A DNA stretch of 32,810 nt from DATBFX01 sp036558305 (GCA_036558305.1 DATBFX010000569.1:1-32810), one strand, 5' to 3'; counted from the first letter of the stretch, positions 1 through 8,554 are shown. Notes: generated by a model from the letters alone, not told the origin. Translations and numbers: made by a program.

Positions 1-549
1 GCCCGTGCCGAACAGGTGCGGGGTGAATTCGTGGATGGAACTGCTCAACGCGGCGTGCGGGTCGAGCGAGTGGCCGGCGTGGTAGAGCCAGGCGAAGAGA
101 TCGGCGACGAAGACGGCCGGGTAGAGCACGATCGGCAACCGCGCGATCAGGCGCCAGGCGCCGCGCAGCCAGAAGGAGGCGATCGCGAGGAGGGCGAGGA
201 ACGGGAGGCCGAAGCGGGAGATCGATCGCTCGATGCTCGCCGCGTCGGTCAGTTTGATCATGCCGATGTAGTGGTTGAGCCCGTCGACCTCGCGCACGTT
301 CTTCATCGGCGCCATCTTGTAGACGTAGACGTCGACCGCCAGCCCGCGCGGGTACTGGGGGGCGTGCAGGGTGATGCTCCAGTACGGCAGCGCGATCGAG
401 GCGACGAGGAGGATGCCGGCCAAGGTCAGCAGCGGCAACTCCAGATGGCGGAGGCGCAGACCGGCGAGCGCGCTGGGCGTGGAGACGCTGCGGGGACGGG
501 ACAGGACCTCGCCGCCGATCGCGGGTTTCGCTTGGAAGTCGGTGGCCAT
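1..549 (-). CDS. nos-cluster-associated membrane protein, 3' end cut by window edge
   Basis: An open frame runs leftward from an ATG at 549 to the window edge without a stop, giving 183 residues of a longer protein. AGGAG stands about six bases upstream of the ATG. The protein has a short basic N-terminus, a membrane segment around residues 37-57 ending in LPYW, then an extracytoplasmic stretch with the pieces HAPQYPRGL, VYVYK and NHYIGM, and further hydrophobic segments from about residue 112. From memory, a polytopic protein with the same HAPQYP..GL and EVDxLNHYIGM pattern lies beside nosZ/nosD/nosL genes in Gram-positive and Chloroflexota nos clusters. Its biochemical role is not established; involvement in N2O reductase maturation or electron delivery is inference. 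The Rrf2 gene just upstream on the same strand and nosZ a few kilobases away support the assignment. Confidence 0.72.
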   Translation of the reverse strand, partial: MATDFQAKPAIGGEVLSRPRSVSTPSALAGLRLRHLELPLLTLAGILLVASIALPYWSITLHAPQYPRGLAVDVYVYKMAPMKNVREVDGLNHYIGMIKLTDAASIERSISRFGLPFLALLAIASFWLRGAWRLIARLPIVLYPAVFVADLFAWLYHAGHSLDPHAALSSSIHEFTPHLFGTG

Positions 550-735
550 CAGAATCTCCTGTCTCCGGTTCACCGAGCCGGAGAGTCGAATGCGCGGCAC
601 CATCGCCGGTGCCGCACCTCTGACCAGAGACTACGGTCGCCCGCGTGCAACGGGCGTGAAATCGGTCGCGCTGCCGTATCAGATTCGTTACAGCCTTGAG
701 GCCAGCAGCGGTGCCAGTGCCGGTGTCGGCCCCAT
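550..735 (-). promoter_or_regulatory. leader between rrf2 copy A and the nos membrane gene, with two stem-loops
   Basis: This 186-base gap separates two minus-strand genes. It holds an 8-bp perfect stem (594-601 with 608-615, six-base loop) and a 7-bp stem (562-568 with 578-584) close to the ribosome-binding site of the downstream gene. No T-run follows either stem, so these look more like leader structure or an operator than a terminator. I see no convincing -10/-35 pair. Confidence 0.35.
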
Positions 736-1176
736 CTACTCGCGGGACATCGTCTCAAGGCGGTCCGGTTGCCCACCATCCCGCACGAGGTCCTCGAGCG
801 TGGTGCGCGCCATCAACTCGACGGCCACCGGCCGCACCGTCTGCCAGACGTGGTGCAGGATGCAGGGGCTGGAGTCGGAACAGGCGTCGCTCCAGAACAC
901 GCAGCGCTGGAAGACGTCGGGCCCTTCGATCGCTTCGACGATCGCCTTGACGCTGACCTCCCGCGCCGGGCGGGCGAGCGCGTAGCCCCGCTCTCGGCCG
1001 CGGTACGACCGCAGCACGCCGGCGTGGACGAGCCGGCCAAAGATCTTCGCCAAGAAGGGACGCGCCAACCCGCACGCTTCGGCAACCTGGCCGACCTGCC
1101 GGATGGTCCCCACGGGTTGGTGGGCGAGATAGACGGTCCCCAGGATGCCGTACTGACTTTCGCGTGAGAGTTTCAT
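736..1176 (-). CDS. Rrf2-family Fe-S transcriptional regulator (copy A)
   Basis: A 146-residue Rrf2 regulator. The ATG at 1176 gives the family's typical N-terminus MKLSRESQYG; longer in-frame extensions have no family similarity. The winged helix covers about residues 1-70, with PFLAKIFGRLV as recognition region and SYRGRERGY as wing. Three cysteines, C92, C99 and C105, in the segment CVFWSDACSDSSPC match the cluster ligands of IscR and NsrR (C92/C98/C104 in IscR), with one extra residue in the first gap. The protein therefore probably binds a [2Fe-2S] or [4Fe-4S] cluster and senses NO, O2 or redox state. It lies directly upstream of the nos membrane gene on the same strand and has a close paralogue at 8836-9336 beside nosZ. 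Control of N2O-reduction genes is inferred from this context. Confidence 0.9.
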   Translation of the reverse strand: MKLSRESQYGILGTVYLAHQPVGTIRQVGQVAEACGLARPFLAKIFGRLVHAGVLRSYRGRERGYALARPAREVSVKAIVEAIEGPDVFQRCVFWSDACSDSSPCILHHVWQTVRPVAVELMARTTLEDLVRDGGQPDRLETMSRE

Positions 1177-1339
1177 GTCTCGAACCCTACCCGGACTCGC
1201 GACGTCGAAGGAGGCGCTTGGTGGCGCAGCAGACCGATCATCCTTACCGGTTCCGGAGCGCGGCGAGCGCACGCCCGCGCCGGACCAGCACGCGGATCGG
1301 CATCCGCGCCACGCCTTGGCAGGGCGAGGACCGAAGTCT

Positions 1340-1348
1340 ATTCTAACA
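1340..1348 (-). promoter_or_regulatory. candidate extended -10 promoter for rrf2 copy A
   Basis: Read on the minus strand this site is TGT followed by TAGAAT, a good extended -10 element, in the only AT-rich island (about 1335-1390) of this part of the window. No good -35 is present. Transcription would start near 1333 and leave a leader of about 157 bases before the ATG at 1176. Just upstream on the same strand is AAGATGCA (about 1381-1388), which resembles one half of the NsrR consensus. No matching second half is evident, so a role as operator is speculative. Confidence 0.35.
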
Positions 1349-1605
1349 TCAAACGATAAAAAAGGTCTTTTGAATCTCTTGCATCTTCGGAGGAGAAGGT
1401 GCCGGTCCGCCGAACCGCGATCCGTCGAGGACGTCCGAAGCGCCACCAGAGAACGGCGACCCGGCCCTGCGAACCTTGGCCCCACTCCGCGGGCGGGTCG
1501 CTGGTGCCCTGTCACCAGAAGCTTCGCCAGGCATGGCCGCCCAACTGCCCATCGGCGGTCGCCGGAACGATGCAAACAGGTCGGCATTGCGCGCGAAACC
1601 CGGCT

Positions 1606-1639
1606 GCGAAGCGCCGCTTCCGCGGAAGGGGCGCTTCGC
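1606..1639. repeat. 34-bp near-perfect palindrome
   Basis: The outer arms are ten perfect base pairs (1606-1615 with 1630-1639). One G/G mismatch follows, then a self-complementary 12-mer, CTTCCGCGGAAG (1617-1628). The palindrome lies about 125 bases before the start of the plus-strand gene at 1764 and is not followed by a T-run. It may be a dispersed palindromic element or a cruciform-forming site; its function is unknown. Confidence 0.6.
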
Positions 1640-1763
1640 TTTCTCCGCGAGGTACGCGGGGTAAGGGGGTCCGGCGGGTTTGACCGCGTGGTGGGTGGCG
1701 ACGACCGCCGCACCGGGGTGATCGGTTCCCGATCGATGCGATCTTACGGCGGGAGAGGGTACA

Positions 1764-2294
1764 TTGAACGATTGGGATCTCCTGTTCTTTCGGCTGGTGC
1801 ACGTCCTGTTCGGCGTCTTCTGGGCAGGAACCGCCATCTTTCTCGCTGCTTTTATGGAGCCGACCGTCCACTCGCTCGGCCCGGACGGCGGTCGCTTCAT
1901 GCAGATCTTGATGCAGCGGCGCCGCCTGCCGATCTATCTGACGATCGCCTCCGTGCTGGCAATCGCTTCCGGTGCCATCCTCTACTGGCGCGACTCCGGT
2001 CACCTCCATTGGGCATGGGTCAAGACCGGGCCGGGACTGGCGTTCACCCTCGGCGGCATTCTGGCGGTCGTCGACGCGCTGATCGGTCCACTCGTCAGTG
2101 CGCCTACCGCCAACCGACTCGGGGTCGTGGCGCAGCGGGTCCAGGCCGCGGGCGGACCGCCCAATCCGGCGGACGTGGCCGAACTGATCGCGTTGCAGGC
2201 GCGACTGCGGTCGGCGTCGCGGGTAGGGGCGGTGCTGCTGGCGGCCGCCGCGGCCGCGATGGCGGTCCGACGCTACCTCGTCGTCCGACTGTAA
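1764..2294 (+). CDS. small integral membrane protein (DUF2269/CopD-like four-helix type)
   Basis: A 176-residue protein starting at a TTG at 1764, preceded by GGGAGAGGG with a four-base gap; no better in-frame start exists. I see about four hydrophobic segments: near residues 7-28 (with LVHVLFGVFWAG), 55-75, 87-108 and 152-168. A polar loop around 110-145 separates the last two. The first helix carries a histidine, and His-rich first helices occur in CopD/DUF2269-like membrane proteins. No catalytic motif is visible, so the function is unknown. It is divergent from rrf2 copy A and stands alone on the plus strand, followed by the inverted-repeat element at 2320-2459. Confidence 0.75.
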   Translation: MNDWDLLFFRLVHVLFGVFWAGTAIFLAAFMEPTVHSLGPDGGRFMQILMQRRRLPIYLTIASVLAIASGAILYWRDSGHLHWAWVKTGPGLAFTLGGILAVVDALIGPLVSAPTANRLGVVAQRVQAAGGPPNPADVAELIALQARLRSASRVGAVLLAAAAAAMAVRRYLVVRL

Positions 2295-2319
2295 GCCGTT
2301 GCGGCTCCCCCGCGGATTT

Positions 2320-2459
2320 GATACTGCTGGCGCATTCTGGCGAGGAGCCCGGGCGGCGTTTGGGCGGTGTCTCAGGGCGGCAACACCAGCCCGCTCGAAG
2401 GCCCGGCCTCGTCTCTCGGAACGCCGCGACCCCACCGACAGCAATTCGCCAGCAGTATC
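2320..2459. repeat. 140-bp element bounded by 13-bp perfect terminal inverted repeats
   Basis: The left arm GATACTGCTGGCG (2320-2332) is the exact reverse complement of 2447-2459. The interior is about 114 bases, non-coding, and has short inner repeats such as GGTGT...ACACC. The element starts 25 bases after the stop of the plus-strand gene and ends before the stop of the minus-strand oxidoreductase. It could be a MITE-like non-autonomous element or a large bidirectional terminator structure. I see no clear target-site duplication. Confidence 0.5.
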
Positions 2460-2514
2460 GGATCGGGAGATCGGCTGAATGAGGGGGGCGGCAACCGGAC
2501 GGAGGCCATCTGGC

Positions 2515-3456
2515 TTATGGGCGGTCTCCGTCCGTCGATCGCGACTGATCGGCGGGGAGGACCCGCTGGGCGGCGATGCGCTCGAACCGGGCCTGCGGCT
2601 CCGACGGCACCGCTCCCCGCTCCCCGAACAGCTCGATCGGCGGCCAGTAGAAGATCAGTTCGTCGATGCCAAGCGCCCGGTAGGTCCCGGTGTACTCGTC
2701 GAAGGCGTCCAACGAGGCGAATGGGTCGGGAACCGGGTGCAGCGCCTGCACCGATCGCCAGACCGTCGCCGGATCGCGGCCCAGCTCGCGGCAGAACCCG
2801 TCCAGCCGCTCGGACAGGCGCCTGGTCGCGGCGGCCGCCGCGTCCAGCGTGACCCGGTGGGTTTCGCCGCCCTCGGCCGAGTAGGGTTGGCCGCCCAGGC
2901 TGTTCCAGCCGTCGGCGTGGCACGCGACGGCCCGCAGGCCGCGGTCGCCGTGAGCGGCGACGGTGAAGGGCGGGCGCGGCCGCTGCACGGTCGGCGGCAC
3001 CTGGGCGTCCGTCACCGGGTAGTGGAGTCCCGCGCGCGTCACGCGTTCGCCGCGCAGCAGCGGACCGAGGACCGCCGCCTGCTCCTCCAGGCGCTCGGCT
3101 CGCTCACGCGGCGTCCAGCGATGCTGGGAGAACGCCGCGTAGGGGTGGGGGTGGCCGCCGGCGCCCAGGCCGAGTTCGGCCCGTCCGCCGGAGACGTGGT
3201 CGAGGGTGACCACCTGGGCGGCCAGGAACGCGGGGTGGCGGAAGGTGATCGCGGTCACCATCGTCCCGAGCCGGATCCGCCCGGTGTCGCGGGCGAGCGC
3301 GCCGAGGAGGGTCCACGGTTCGAAATCCGCGTAGTGCGGCACGAGCAGGTCATCGTCGACCCAGGCGCTGGCGAAGCCGAGGTCCTCGGCGAGCCGGAAC
3401 CGCCGGGCCAGAGCGCCGTAGGGCGCCCGGCCGAAGCCGAAGATGCCGAAACGCAT
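2515..3456 (-). CDS. LLM-class flavin/F420-dependent oxidoreductase
   Basis: A 313-residue bacterial-luciferase-like TIM-barrel protein. The ATG at 3456 is preceded by GGGAGG and gives the classic first strand MRFGIFGFG. Family landmarks follow: LAEDLGFASAWVDDDLL near residues 25-41, GRIRLGTMVTAITFRHPAFLA around 60-80 (with the FRHP loop beside the flavin), GRAELGLGAGGH around 92-103, and the FTVAAHGDRGLR and HADGWNSLGG strands in the second half. Members reduce or oxygenate substrates with FMN or F420; substrate and cofactor cannot be told from the sequence. It follows the small gene at 3468-3776 by only 11 bases, so the two are probably one transcript. Confidence 0.88.
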   Translation of the reverse strand: MRFGIFGFGRAPYGALARRFRLAEDLGFASAWVDDDLLVPHYADFEPWTLLGALARDTGRIRLGTMVTAITFRHPAFLAAQVVTLDHVSGGRAELGLGAGGHPHPYAAFSQHRWTPRERAERLEEQAAVLGPLLRGERVTRAGLHYPVTDAQVPPTVQRPRPPFTVAAHGDRGLRAVACHADGWNSLGGQPYSAEGGETHRVTLDAAAAATRRLSERLDGFCRELGRDPATVWRSVQALHPVPDPFASLDAFDEYTGTYRALGIDELIFYWPPIELFGERGAVPSEPQARFERIAAQRVLPADQSRSTDGDRP

Positions 3457-3467
3457 GGCTGCCTCCC

Positions 3468-3776
3468 TCAGTCGATGGCGCCGGGCGCGCCGACCGCGGC
3501 CGATTTCCCGGGATGGGCGCTCCCCGCAAGACGGTGCCCGGCGCGGACCAGTGCCTCGCCGACCGCCCGCCGAAGCGCCACGACGGGCGACGCGCCCGAA
3601 TGCGGCCTGGCGCCGCTCTGCTCCAGGAGCCACGCCACCTCGGCCGCGGCTTGCACGTTACGCTGCCGCTCCAGTGCCGCCAGCGAGGCGCCGGCCGTGT
3701 ACCCATCGACTCCCAAGACGCAGTCGATGTCTCGCAGCGTGATCCTGGCCCGGTCCATCGTGGTGTCGTCGTTCAT
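3468..3776 (-). CDS. small hypothetical protein, co-transcribed with the LLM oxidoreductase
   Basis: A 102-residue frame with an ATG at 3776 and a strong AGGAGGA six bases upstream. The stop is 11 bases before the start of the flavin oxidoreductase. I do not recognise the family. The N-terminal half reads like a folded alpha/beta segment (ITLRDIDCVLGVDGYTAGASLAALERQRN). A helical middle has LLEQSG and VVALRRAVGEALVRAGHRL, and the tail is Ala/Gly/Pro-rich and probably flexible. There is no signal peptide or membrane span. The excellent ribosome-binding site and the spacing are the main support. A role linked to the neighbouring oxidoreductase is possible but unproven. Confidence 0.6.
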   Translation of the reverse strand: MNDDTTMDRARITLRDIDCVLGVDGYTAGASLAALERQRNVQAAAEVAWLLEQSGARPHSGASPVVALRRAVGEALVRAGHRLAGSAHPGKSAAVGAPGAID

Positions 3777-4048
3777 GGTGCGTCCTCCTGTTCCCGTCCG
3801 GGGTCATCCGATCGCACCGACGATCCCGGGCGACCGCGACGGAGGAGGAGGCCGCCGCCCCATCCCCGCGCCCCACCGTCACCGGGTGGATGATGGCGCT
3901 TCGCCCGTCGGGCACGGCCCCATGGTGCGCCGCGGCGGAAGTCGGCGCCTTCGCCGGTCGGCGAGGTTGGCACGCGTAATTCGTCGGCGGGGCGATCTCC
4001 GCGGGTTGCGCCCGACGCGTACGCGTGCCTCAGGCGGGGGAGGGCGGA

Positions 4049-6409
4049 TCAGACGAGGCCGTCGCGGACGGCCACCGCGGCCGCCTCGGTGCGAGAGGCG
4101 ACGCCGAGCTTGGCGAGGATACTGGTGAGGTGGGCCTGGGCGGTGCGGGGGCTGATGAAGAGGGCCGCGCCGATCTCCGGGTTCGACTTGCCCGCCGCCA
4201 GCAGGCGCAGCACCTCGCGTTCGCGCGCGGTGAGGCCACCACTCGCCTCCCGTCCGCCGCGCTCGTGACGCGGGTCGGGACCGGCGGCCGCAGTCAGGGC
4301 TTCCTCGATCTCTGCCAGGAGTTGGTTGTGCGACAGCGCTCGTCCCGCGTCCCAGGCGGCGCGGAAGACCGGCGCTTCGAGCGTTTCGCGGAGGCAAGCG
4401 ATCGCCCGCTCGTATGTTGCCCGCTCCGGCAGCGCGGGCGCGAGCCCGGTCGCCTCCCCCAGCGCCTCCGCCGCCCCGAACAGGCGGGCGGCCCGTTCGG
4501 GTTGCCCGCAGCGTCCGGTCAGCACCGCCACCCCGGGGACGGTACGCGGCAATTGGGGCGAGTCCCGGTGCTCGGTGATGATCGCGCGGAAGTGCGCGGT
4601 CGCCCGGGCGTAGTCGCCGGCGTCACAGGCGACGTGGGCTAGGTAGCGGGCGGCGGCTTCGACCGGCAGCGGATACCCCTCCGCTCGGCCGACCGCTCGC
4701 GCCGCCTCCAGATGCGCGGTCGCCCGATCGGGGTCGCCGCGCCCCCAGGCCACGATCCCGAGGTGGGCAAGCGCGAACGCCTCGACGTAGCGGTCACCCA
4801 CGGCCCGCGCCGCCGCCAGCGCCTCGGTCTGGAGGGCCCCGGCTGCATCGTAGTCACCCCGGTCGGCCGCGGCCGTCCCCGCGTACATCAGCACCCGCCC
4901 GAGCCGGTCGGAACCGAGCCGGCGGGCCAGGCGCGCGGCCTCCTCCAGCCGCGTCGCGCCCCGCTCGTGGTGGCCCCGGTAGTGGGCGATCGTGCCGCAC
5001 TGGAGGAGCGCCTCGAGCCGAACCGGTGAGGGAGTCGTCTCGGCGGCGAGCGCCCGCTCCAGCCAGGCATTTCCCTCCGCCAGATGCATGGCGAGGTCCC
5101 AGAACGAGCCGAGCGCCGCGGCAAGGCGCAGCAGCCGCGCCGTATCGCCGGCGTGCTCCAACCAGGCGAGGACCGCCTGCAGATTGCCGTGGTCGCGCTC
5201 CAACCGCGCCAGCCAGAGTCCCTCCTCCGGGCCGTCGATCAGCGGCGCTGCCTGCTCGGCCACGGCCACGAAATGGGCGGCGTGGGCGTCCCGGACGGCG
5301 GACTCCTCGCCGGCCTCGGCCAGCAGTTTGAGCCCGAATTCGCGCACAGTCTCCAGCATCCGATAGCGCGGCTCGCCGCCCGGACCCTCCTCGGCGAGCA
5401 GCAGGCTCTTGCTCACCAGCGCGGCGATCCCGTCCAGGACGTCGACGCCCGCATCCCCCGCCACCGCCTCGGCCGCCTCCAGGGTGCAGCCGCCGGCGAA
5501 GACGGCGAGGCGGCGGAACAGTGCCCGCTCCTCGGCGGACAAGAGGTCGTGCGACCAGGCGATGGTCGCCGCCATCGTCTGTTGGCGCGCCGGCGTATCG
5601 CGGAGGCCGCCCGTCAGCAGCGGCAGCCGTCGCTCCAGCCGCGCCAGCAGCGCCGCCGGCGGCAGGTGGGCGACGCGGGTCGCCGCCAGCTCGATTGCCA
5701 GCGGCAGTCCGTCCAGCCGACGGACCAGTTCGGCGACGACCGGGGCGTTCTCGGCGGTGAGGGCAAAGTCGGCCCGAGCTGCTTCGGCACGCACCACGAA
5801 AAGCCGCACGGAGTCGGAGGCGGCCACCTCCTGGGCCGGCAGGGTTGGGTCGGGCAGGGTCAGCGGCGGCACGGCGACGACCCACTCGGCCGCCAGGCGC
5901 AGCACCTCGCGGCTGGTCACCAAGACGGCAAGGCGAAGACAGGCGCCGAGGAGGCCGGCGACCACGGGGGCCGCGGAAACGACGTGCTCGAAGTTGTCGA
6001 GAACCAGCAGGAGCGCCCGGTCCCGCAGGGCATCGACCAGGCGGTCGGCGACGGAACGGCCACCGGTGTCTCGCACGCCCAGGGCGGTCGCCACCGTCGG
6101 CGCCACGAGGTCGGGTCCGGCGACCGGGGTCAAGTCCACAAGGGCCACGCCGTCCACGAAGTCGGCGACGAGTTCCTCCGCCACCCGCAGCGCCAGGCGG
6201 GTCTTGCCCACCCCGCCGGGGCCGGTCAGGGTAACGAGGCGGACGTCGGGCCTGCGCAGGAGCGTGCCGATCGCGGCGACCTCAGGCTCCCGACCGACGA
6301 AGCTGGTCGGCGGAACCGGGAGGAGAGGTGTGGGACGCTCCCGGTCCGAGAACGGAACCGGGATGATCGGTTGGATGCGAGCGCGGTCGGCGGGTGTTGG
6401 GTCGGCCAT
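4049..6409 (-). CDS. NB-ARC/TPR LuxR-family transcriptional regulator (LAL/SARP-like)
   Basis: A 786-residue signal-transduction ATPase. I use the ATG at 6409 (MADPTPADRA); an upstream in-frame extension looks like non-coding sequence. Order of parts: a short Pro-rich lead; an NB-ARC P-loop with GPGGVGKT at residues 63-70 and Walker B LLLVLDNFEH at 133-142; a sensor region with VTSREVLRL near 160; the GLPLAIELAA motif around 230; a winged-helix region ending near 350; a long alpha-helical TPR-like array from about 400 to 700; and a C-terminal LuxR helix-turn-helix in the last 65 residues (LTAREREVLRLLAAGKSNPEI). Such proteins bind an inducer on the TPRs and activate transcription. Inducer and targets are unknown. 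The stop codon of nosZ lies 147 bases upstream of its start. Confidence 0.92.
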   Translation of the reverse strand: MADPTPADRARIQPIIPVPFSDRERPTPLLPVPPTSFVGREPEVAAIGTLLRRPDVRLVTLTGPGGVGKTRLALRVAEELVADFVDGVALVDLTPVAGPDLVAPTVATALGVRDTGGRSVADRLVDALRDRALLLVLDNFEHVVSAAPVVAGLLGACLRLAVLVTSREVLRLAAEWVVAVPPLTLPDPTLPAQEVAASDSVRLFVVRAEAARADFALTAENAPVVAELVRRLDGLPLAIELAATRVAHLPPAALLARLERRLPLLTGGLRDTPARQQTMAATIAWSHDLLSAEERALFRRLAVFAGGCTLEAAEAVAGDAGVDVLDGIAALVSKSLLLAEEGPGGEPRYRMLETVREFGLKLLAEAGEESAVRDAHAAHFVAVAEQAAPLIDGPEEGLWLARLERDHGNLQAVLAWLEHAGDTARLLRLAAALGSFWDLAMHLAEGNAWLERALAAETTPSPVRLEALLQCGTIAHYRGHHERGATRLEEAARLARRLGSDRLGRVLMYAGTAAADRGDYDAAGALQTEALAAARAVGDRYVEAFALAHLGIVAWGRGDPDRATAHLEAARAVGRAEGYPLPVEAAARYLAHVACDAGDYARATAHFRAIITEHRDSPQLPRTVPGVAVLTGRCGQPERAARLFGAAEALGEATGLAPALPERATYERAIACLRETLEAPVFRAAWDAGRALSHNQLLAEIEEALTAAAGPDPRHERGGREASGGLTAREREVLRLLAAGKSNPEIGAALFISPRTAQAHLTSILAKLGVASRTEAAAVAVRDGLV

Positions 6410-6510
6410 GACAAGTCCCACCCGGAAGCGGATAGACGCTGGTCTATGGCCAAACCGTGACCCCGACCCACGCCAACGTGGCCACCGACCAGCGGCACGG
6501 CCGGGCGACA

Positions 6511-6541
6511 ACCGCCGGGGTCTCGCTGAGACCCCGGCGGT
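6511..6541 (-). terminator. stem-loop terminator downstream of nosZ
   Basis: A perfect 14-bp stem (6511-6524 with 6528-6541) with a three-base loop starts 15 bases after the nosZ stop. The minus strand lacks a strong U-run after the stem, so it may act as a 3' end stabiliser or a weak intrinsic terminator. It isolates nosZ from the LuxR-type gene downstream. Confidence 0.75.
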
Positions 6542-6556
6542 CGGTCGAGAGCGGCG

Positions 6557-8554
6557 CTACTGGGGGGCGATGAGCAGGTAGCCCATCATCTCCAGGTGGA
6601 GCGCCGAGCAGAACTCGGTGCAGTAGAAGGGGTAGACGCCGGGGCGGTCGGCCATGAACGAGATGGTCGTCGCCTCGCCCGGTTCGATGCTCAGGTTGAT
6701 GTTCTGACCCGGTAGGGCGAACCCGTGCGTGGCGTCCTCCGCCTGCTCGATGTTGGTGATGTGCCAGGTGACCACGTCGCCGACCTTCAACTCGACGATG
6801 TCGGGGGTCAGGTGGCTGCGGATCGAGGTCATCTTGACGGTGACGTTGGCGCCGTCGCGGGTGACCCCTTCCTGACCGGGATCGACCTTGATCGGCGAGG
6901 GCGCCTGCGCGATCGGGTCCCAGCCGACCTCGGGGTAAATCGGCCAGGGTTTGATCTTCTCGGCCCGGATCGTCTGGGCGTAGTGCGGCTCGCCGATGCC
7001 GATCGGCATGTCGTAGAGGAGTTTCATGTTGTCGCCGGAGATGTCGACCAACTGGAAGTTCTGCGGGTGGAGCGGTCCGACCGGTGCGAAGCGGTCGATC
7101 GCCCACTTGTTGAGCCCGATCACGAACTTGCCCTGCGGCGTCGTCGTGTCGCCCTCGACGGCGCTCAGGTGGCCGATGTTGTAGCTCATCGGGATCTTCT
7201 CGATCAGCGTCCAACCGCCGTCGATCCCTTCGCCGCCGAGTTTCCAGCGCGCGAGCGCGCTGTCCAGGAAGAGACTGGTGTAGGCGTAGCCGGTGTTGTC
7301 GAACTGGGTGTGGAGCGGGCCGAGACCGAGTTCGACCTGGGCTTCGACGCACGCCTCGTACGGCAGCACGGGAACGCCGAACTCGTCCGGTTGGAAGTTG
7401 CCGGCCGCGATCGCGTCCTGGATCTTCTGGAAACTGTAGATCGTGACGTGCGGATCGAGTTTGCCCGCCACGACGATGTACTTGCCGTCGGGCGTGACGT
7501 CGGCGCCGTGCGGGCTCTTCGGTTCCGGCACCTGGTAGAGGAGGCCTTCGGCAACGGCCGTCCCCATCCGGATCATCTTCATGCCGTTGACGTCTTCGGC
7601 CTTACCCGCCGCCACGACCTCGGCCGCCTTCTGCCAATTGATGACGGTCAGGTAGTCCATGTCGCGCATCGAGGCACCGGCTTCGACCGGGGGTTGCCCC
7701 TGCAGGACCCCGCCGGTCGCCATCTCGGTGTTGAGCGTGTTGGAGAACGACCAGCCCATGCTCGGGCCCTTGCCGGCGTCGGAGAGGTCGTTCCAGTAGG
7801 GCGGGAGTTCGATCGTGAACGACTGCGCCGGGTCGATGCGGCCGGCGTTGCGGTCGAATTTCCAGTAGGTCATGGCGCCGCGGTAGGAGTTCTTGTAGTC
7901 GGACAGCGGCGCGTATTGCCAGCCGAAAGGGGTGGCGTACTGCGCGCCGTCGATGATGTACTCGGTGTTCGGGGTGACGAAGGCGCCGCCGTGGTTGCTC
8001 ATGATGTGCGGGTTCTTGACGATCTGCTTCGTCTCGAAGTCCCGCAGATCGATGACCGCGATCCGGGCGTGGGCTTTGTCGTTGATGAAGAGGAACTGAC
8101 CGTCGTACTCGCCGTTGGTCTCGGACAGACCCGGGTGGTGGGTGTCGGCCCAGGTCACCGGTTTGCCGTCGACGTTGCCGCCGGCGAGGACGGTCTTCGT
8201 ATCGTCGGAGAACCCGTAGCCCTGCCACGGTTCGGGGGTGAAGACGCCGATCACCTTGAGCAGGCGCATCGAGGGGACGCCGATTACGAGGACCTGACCC
8301 GAGTGCCCGCCCGAGGCGAAGATGTAGTACTCGTCGTACTTGCCGCTCGGGACGTAGGTCTTGAGCGCGGCCTCGACGTCCTCCGGCGTTAGCCCCCGCG
8401 CGTTGGCGACCTCCTCCCCGTCGAACGCCGCCGCCCTGCCGTGCGGCCGGACGAACGGCGCCGCCGCGGCCGCGCCGACCACCGACGCCGCCGCGGCCCC
8501 TTTGAACATCGTCCGCCGGTCGACGCGGAATCGAGGATCGTGGTGCGATTTCAT
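6557..8554 (-). CDS. nosZ: nitrous-oxide reductase, Tat-exported
   Basis: A 665-residue copper enzyme that reduces N2O to N2 on the outer side of the membrane. The ATG at 8554 follows AGGAGGAGG five bases upstream. The N-terminus has a twin-arginine signal (DRRTMFKGA, residues 12-20, then an Ala-rich core), so export is folded via Tat. The beta-propeller carries the CuZ histidine segments: DTHHPGL, HIMSNHGG, SPHGADVTPDGKY, PLHTQFDN, YNIGHLSA and EPHYAQTIRAEKI. The C-terminal cupredoxin domain has the CuA site: H610, then C645-x3-C649-x3-H653-x2-M656 in YCTEFCSALHLEM. All expected ligands appear present, so the protein should be active once matured. No maturation genes (nosDFYL) lie next to it in this window, except the partial membrane protein at the left edge. 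It is divergent from rrf2 copy B and ends in a stem-loop. Confidence 0.97.
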   Translation of the reverse strand: MKSHHDPRFRVDRRTMFKGAAAASVVGAAAAAPFVRPHGRAAAFDGEEVANARGLTPEDVEAALKTYVPSGKYDEYYIFASGGHSGQVLVIGVPSMRLLKVIGVFTPEPWQGYGFSDDTKTVLAGGNVDGKPVTWADTHHPGLSETNGEYDGQFLFINDKAHARIAVIDLRDFETKQIVKNPHIMSNHGGAFVTPNTEYIIDGAQYATPFGWQYAPLSDYKNSYRGAMTYWKFDRNAGRIDPAQSFTIELPPYWNDLSDAGKGPSMGWSFSNTLNTEMATGGVLQGQPPVEAGASMRDMDYLTVINWQKAAEVVAAGKAEDVNGMKMIRMGTAVAEGLLYQVPEPKSPHGADVTPDGKYIVVAGKLDPHVTIYSFQKIQDAIAAGNFQPDEFGVPVLPYEACVEAQVELGLGPLHTQFDNTGYAYTSLFLDSALARWKLGGEGIDGGWTLIEKIPMSYNIGHLSAVEGDTTTPQGKFVIGLNKWAIDRFAPVGPLHPQNFQLVDISGDNMKLLYDMPIGIGEPHYAQTIRAEKIKPWPIYPEVGWDPIAQAPSPIKVDPGQEGVTRDGANVTVKMTSIRSHLTPDIVELKVGDVVTWHITNIEQAEDATHGFALPGQNINLSIEPGEATTISFMADRPGVYPFYCTEFCSALHLEMMGYLLIAPQ

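Larger units (their letters stand above)
1177..1763. other. divergent intergenic region without a convincing gene
   Basis: These 587 bases separate the minus-strand rrf2 copy A from the plus-strand membrane gene at 1764. The region holds the AT-rich promoter island near 1335-1390, a 6-bp inverted repeat at 1501-1518, and the long palindrome at 1606-1639. Open frames here are rich in Arg, Pro and Ser and show no protein-like pattern. Confidence 0.6.

Noticed and set aside
16..699. Long plus-strand frame at the left edge
   Set aside because: It lies opposite the nos-associated membrane protein and the leader before it. Its sequence is Arg/Gly/Asp-rich low-complexity, while the minus strand gives a clear membrane protein with a ribosome-binding site.
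1399..1683. 94-residue plus-strand frame from a GTG preceded by GGAGGAG
   Set aside because: The product is Arg/Pro-rich without strand or helix patterns and runs through the 34-bp palindrome. The purine run is more likely part of the promoter island.
6725..8392. 555-residue plus-strand frame opposite nosZ
   Set aside because: Antisense shadow of a highly conserved enzyme; Val/Asp/Arg-rich product with no family features.
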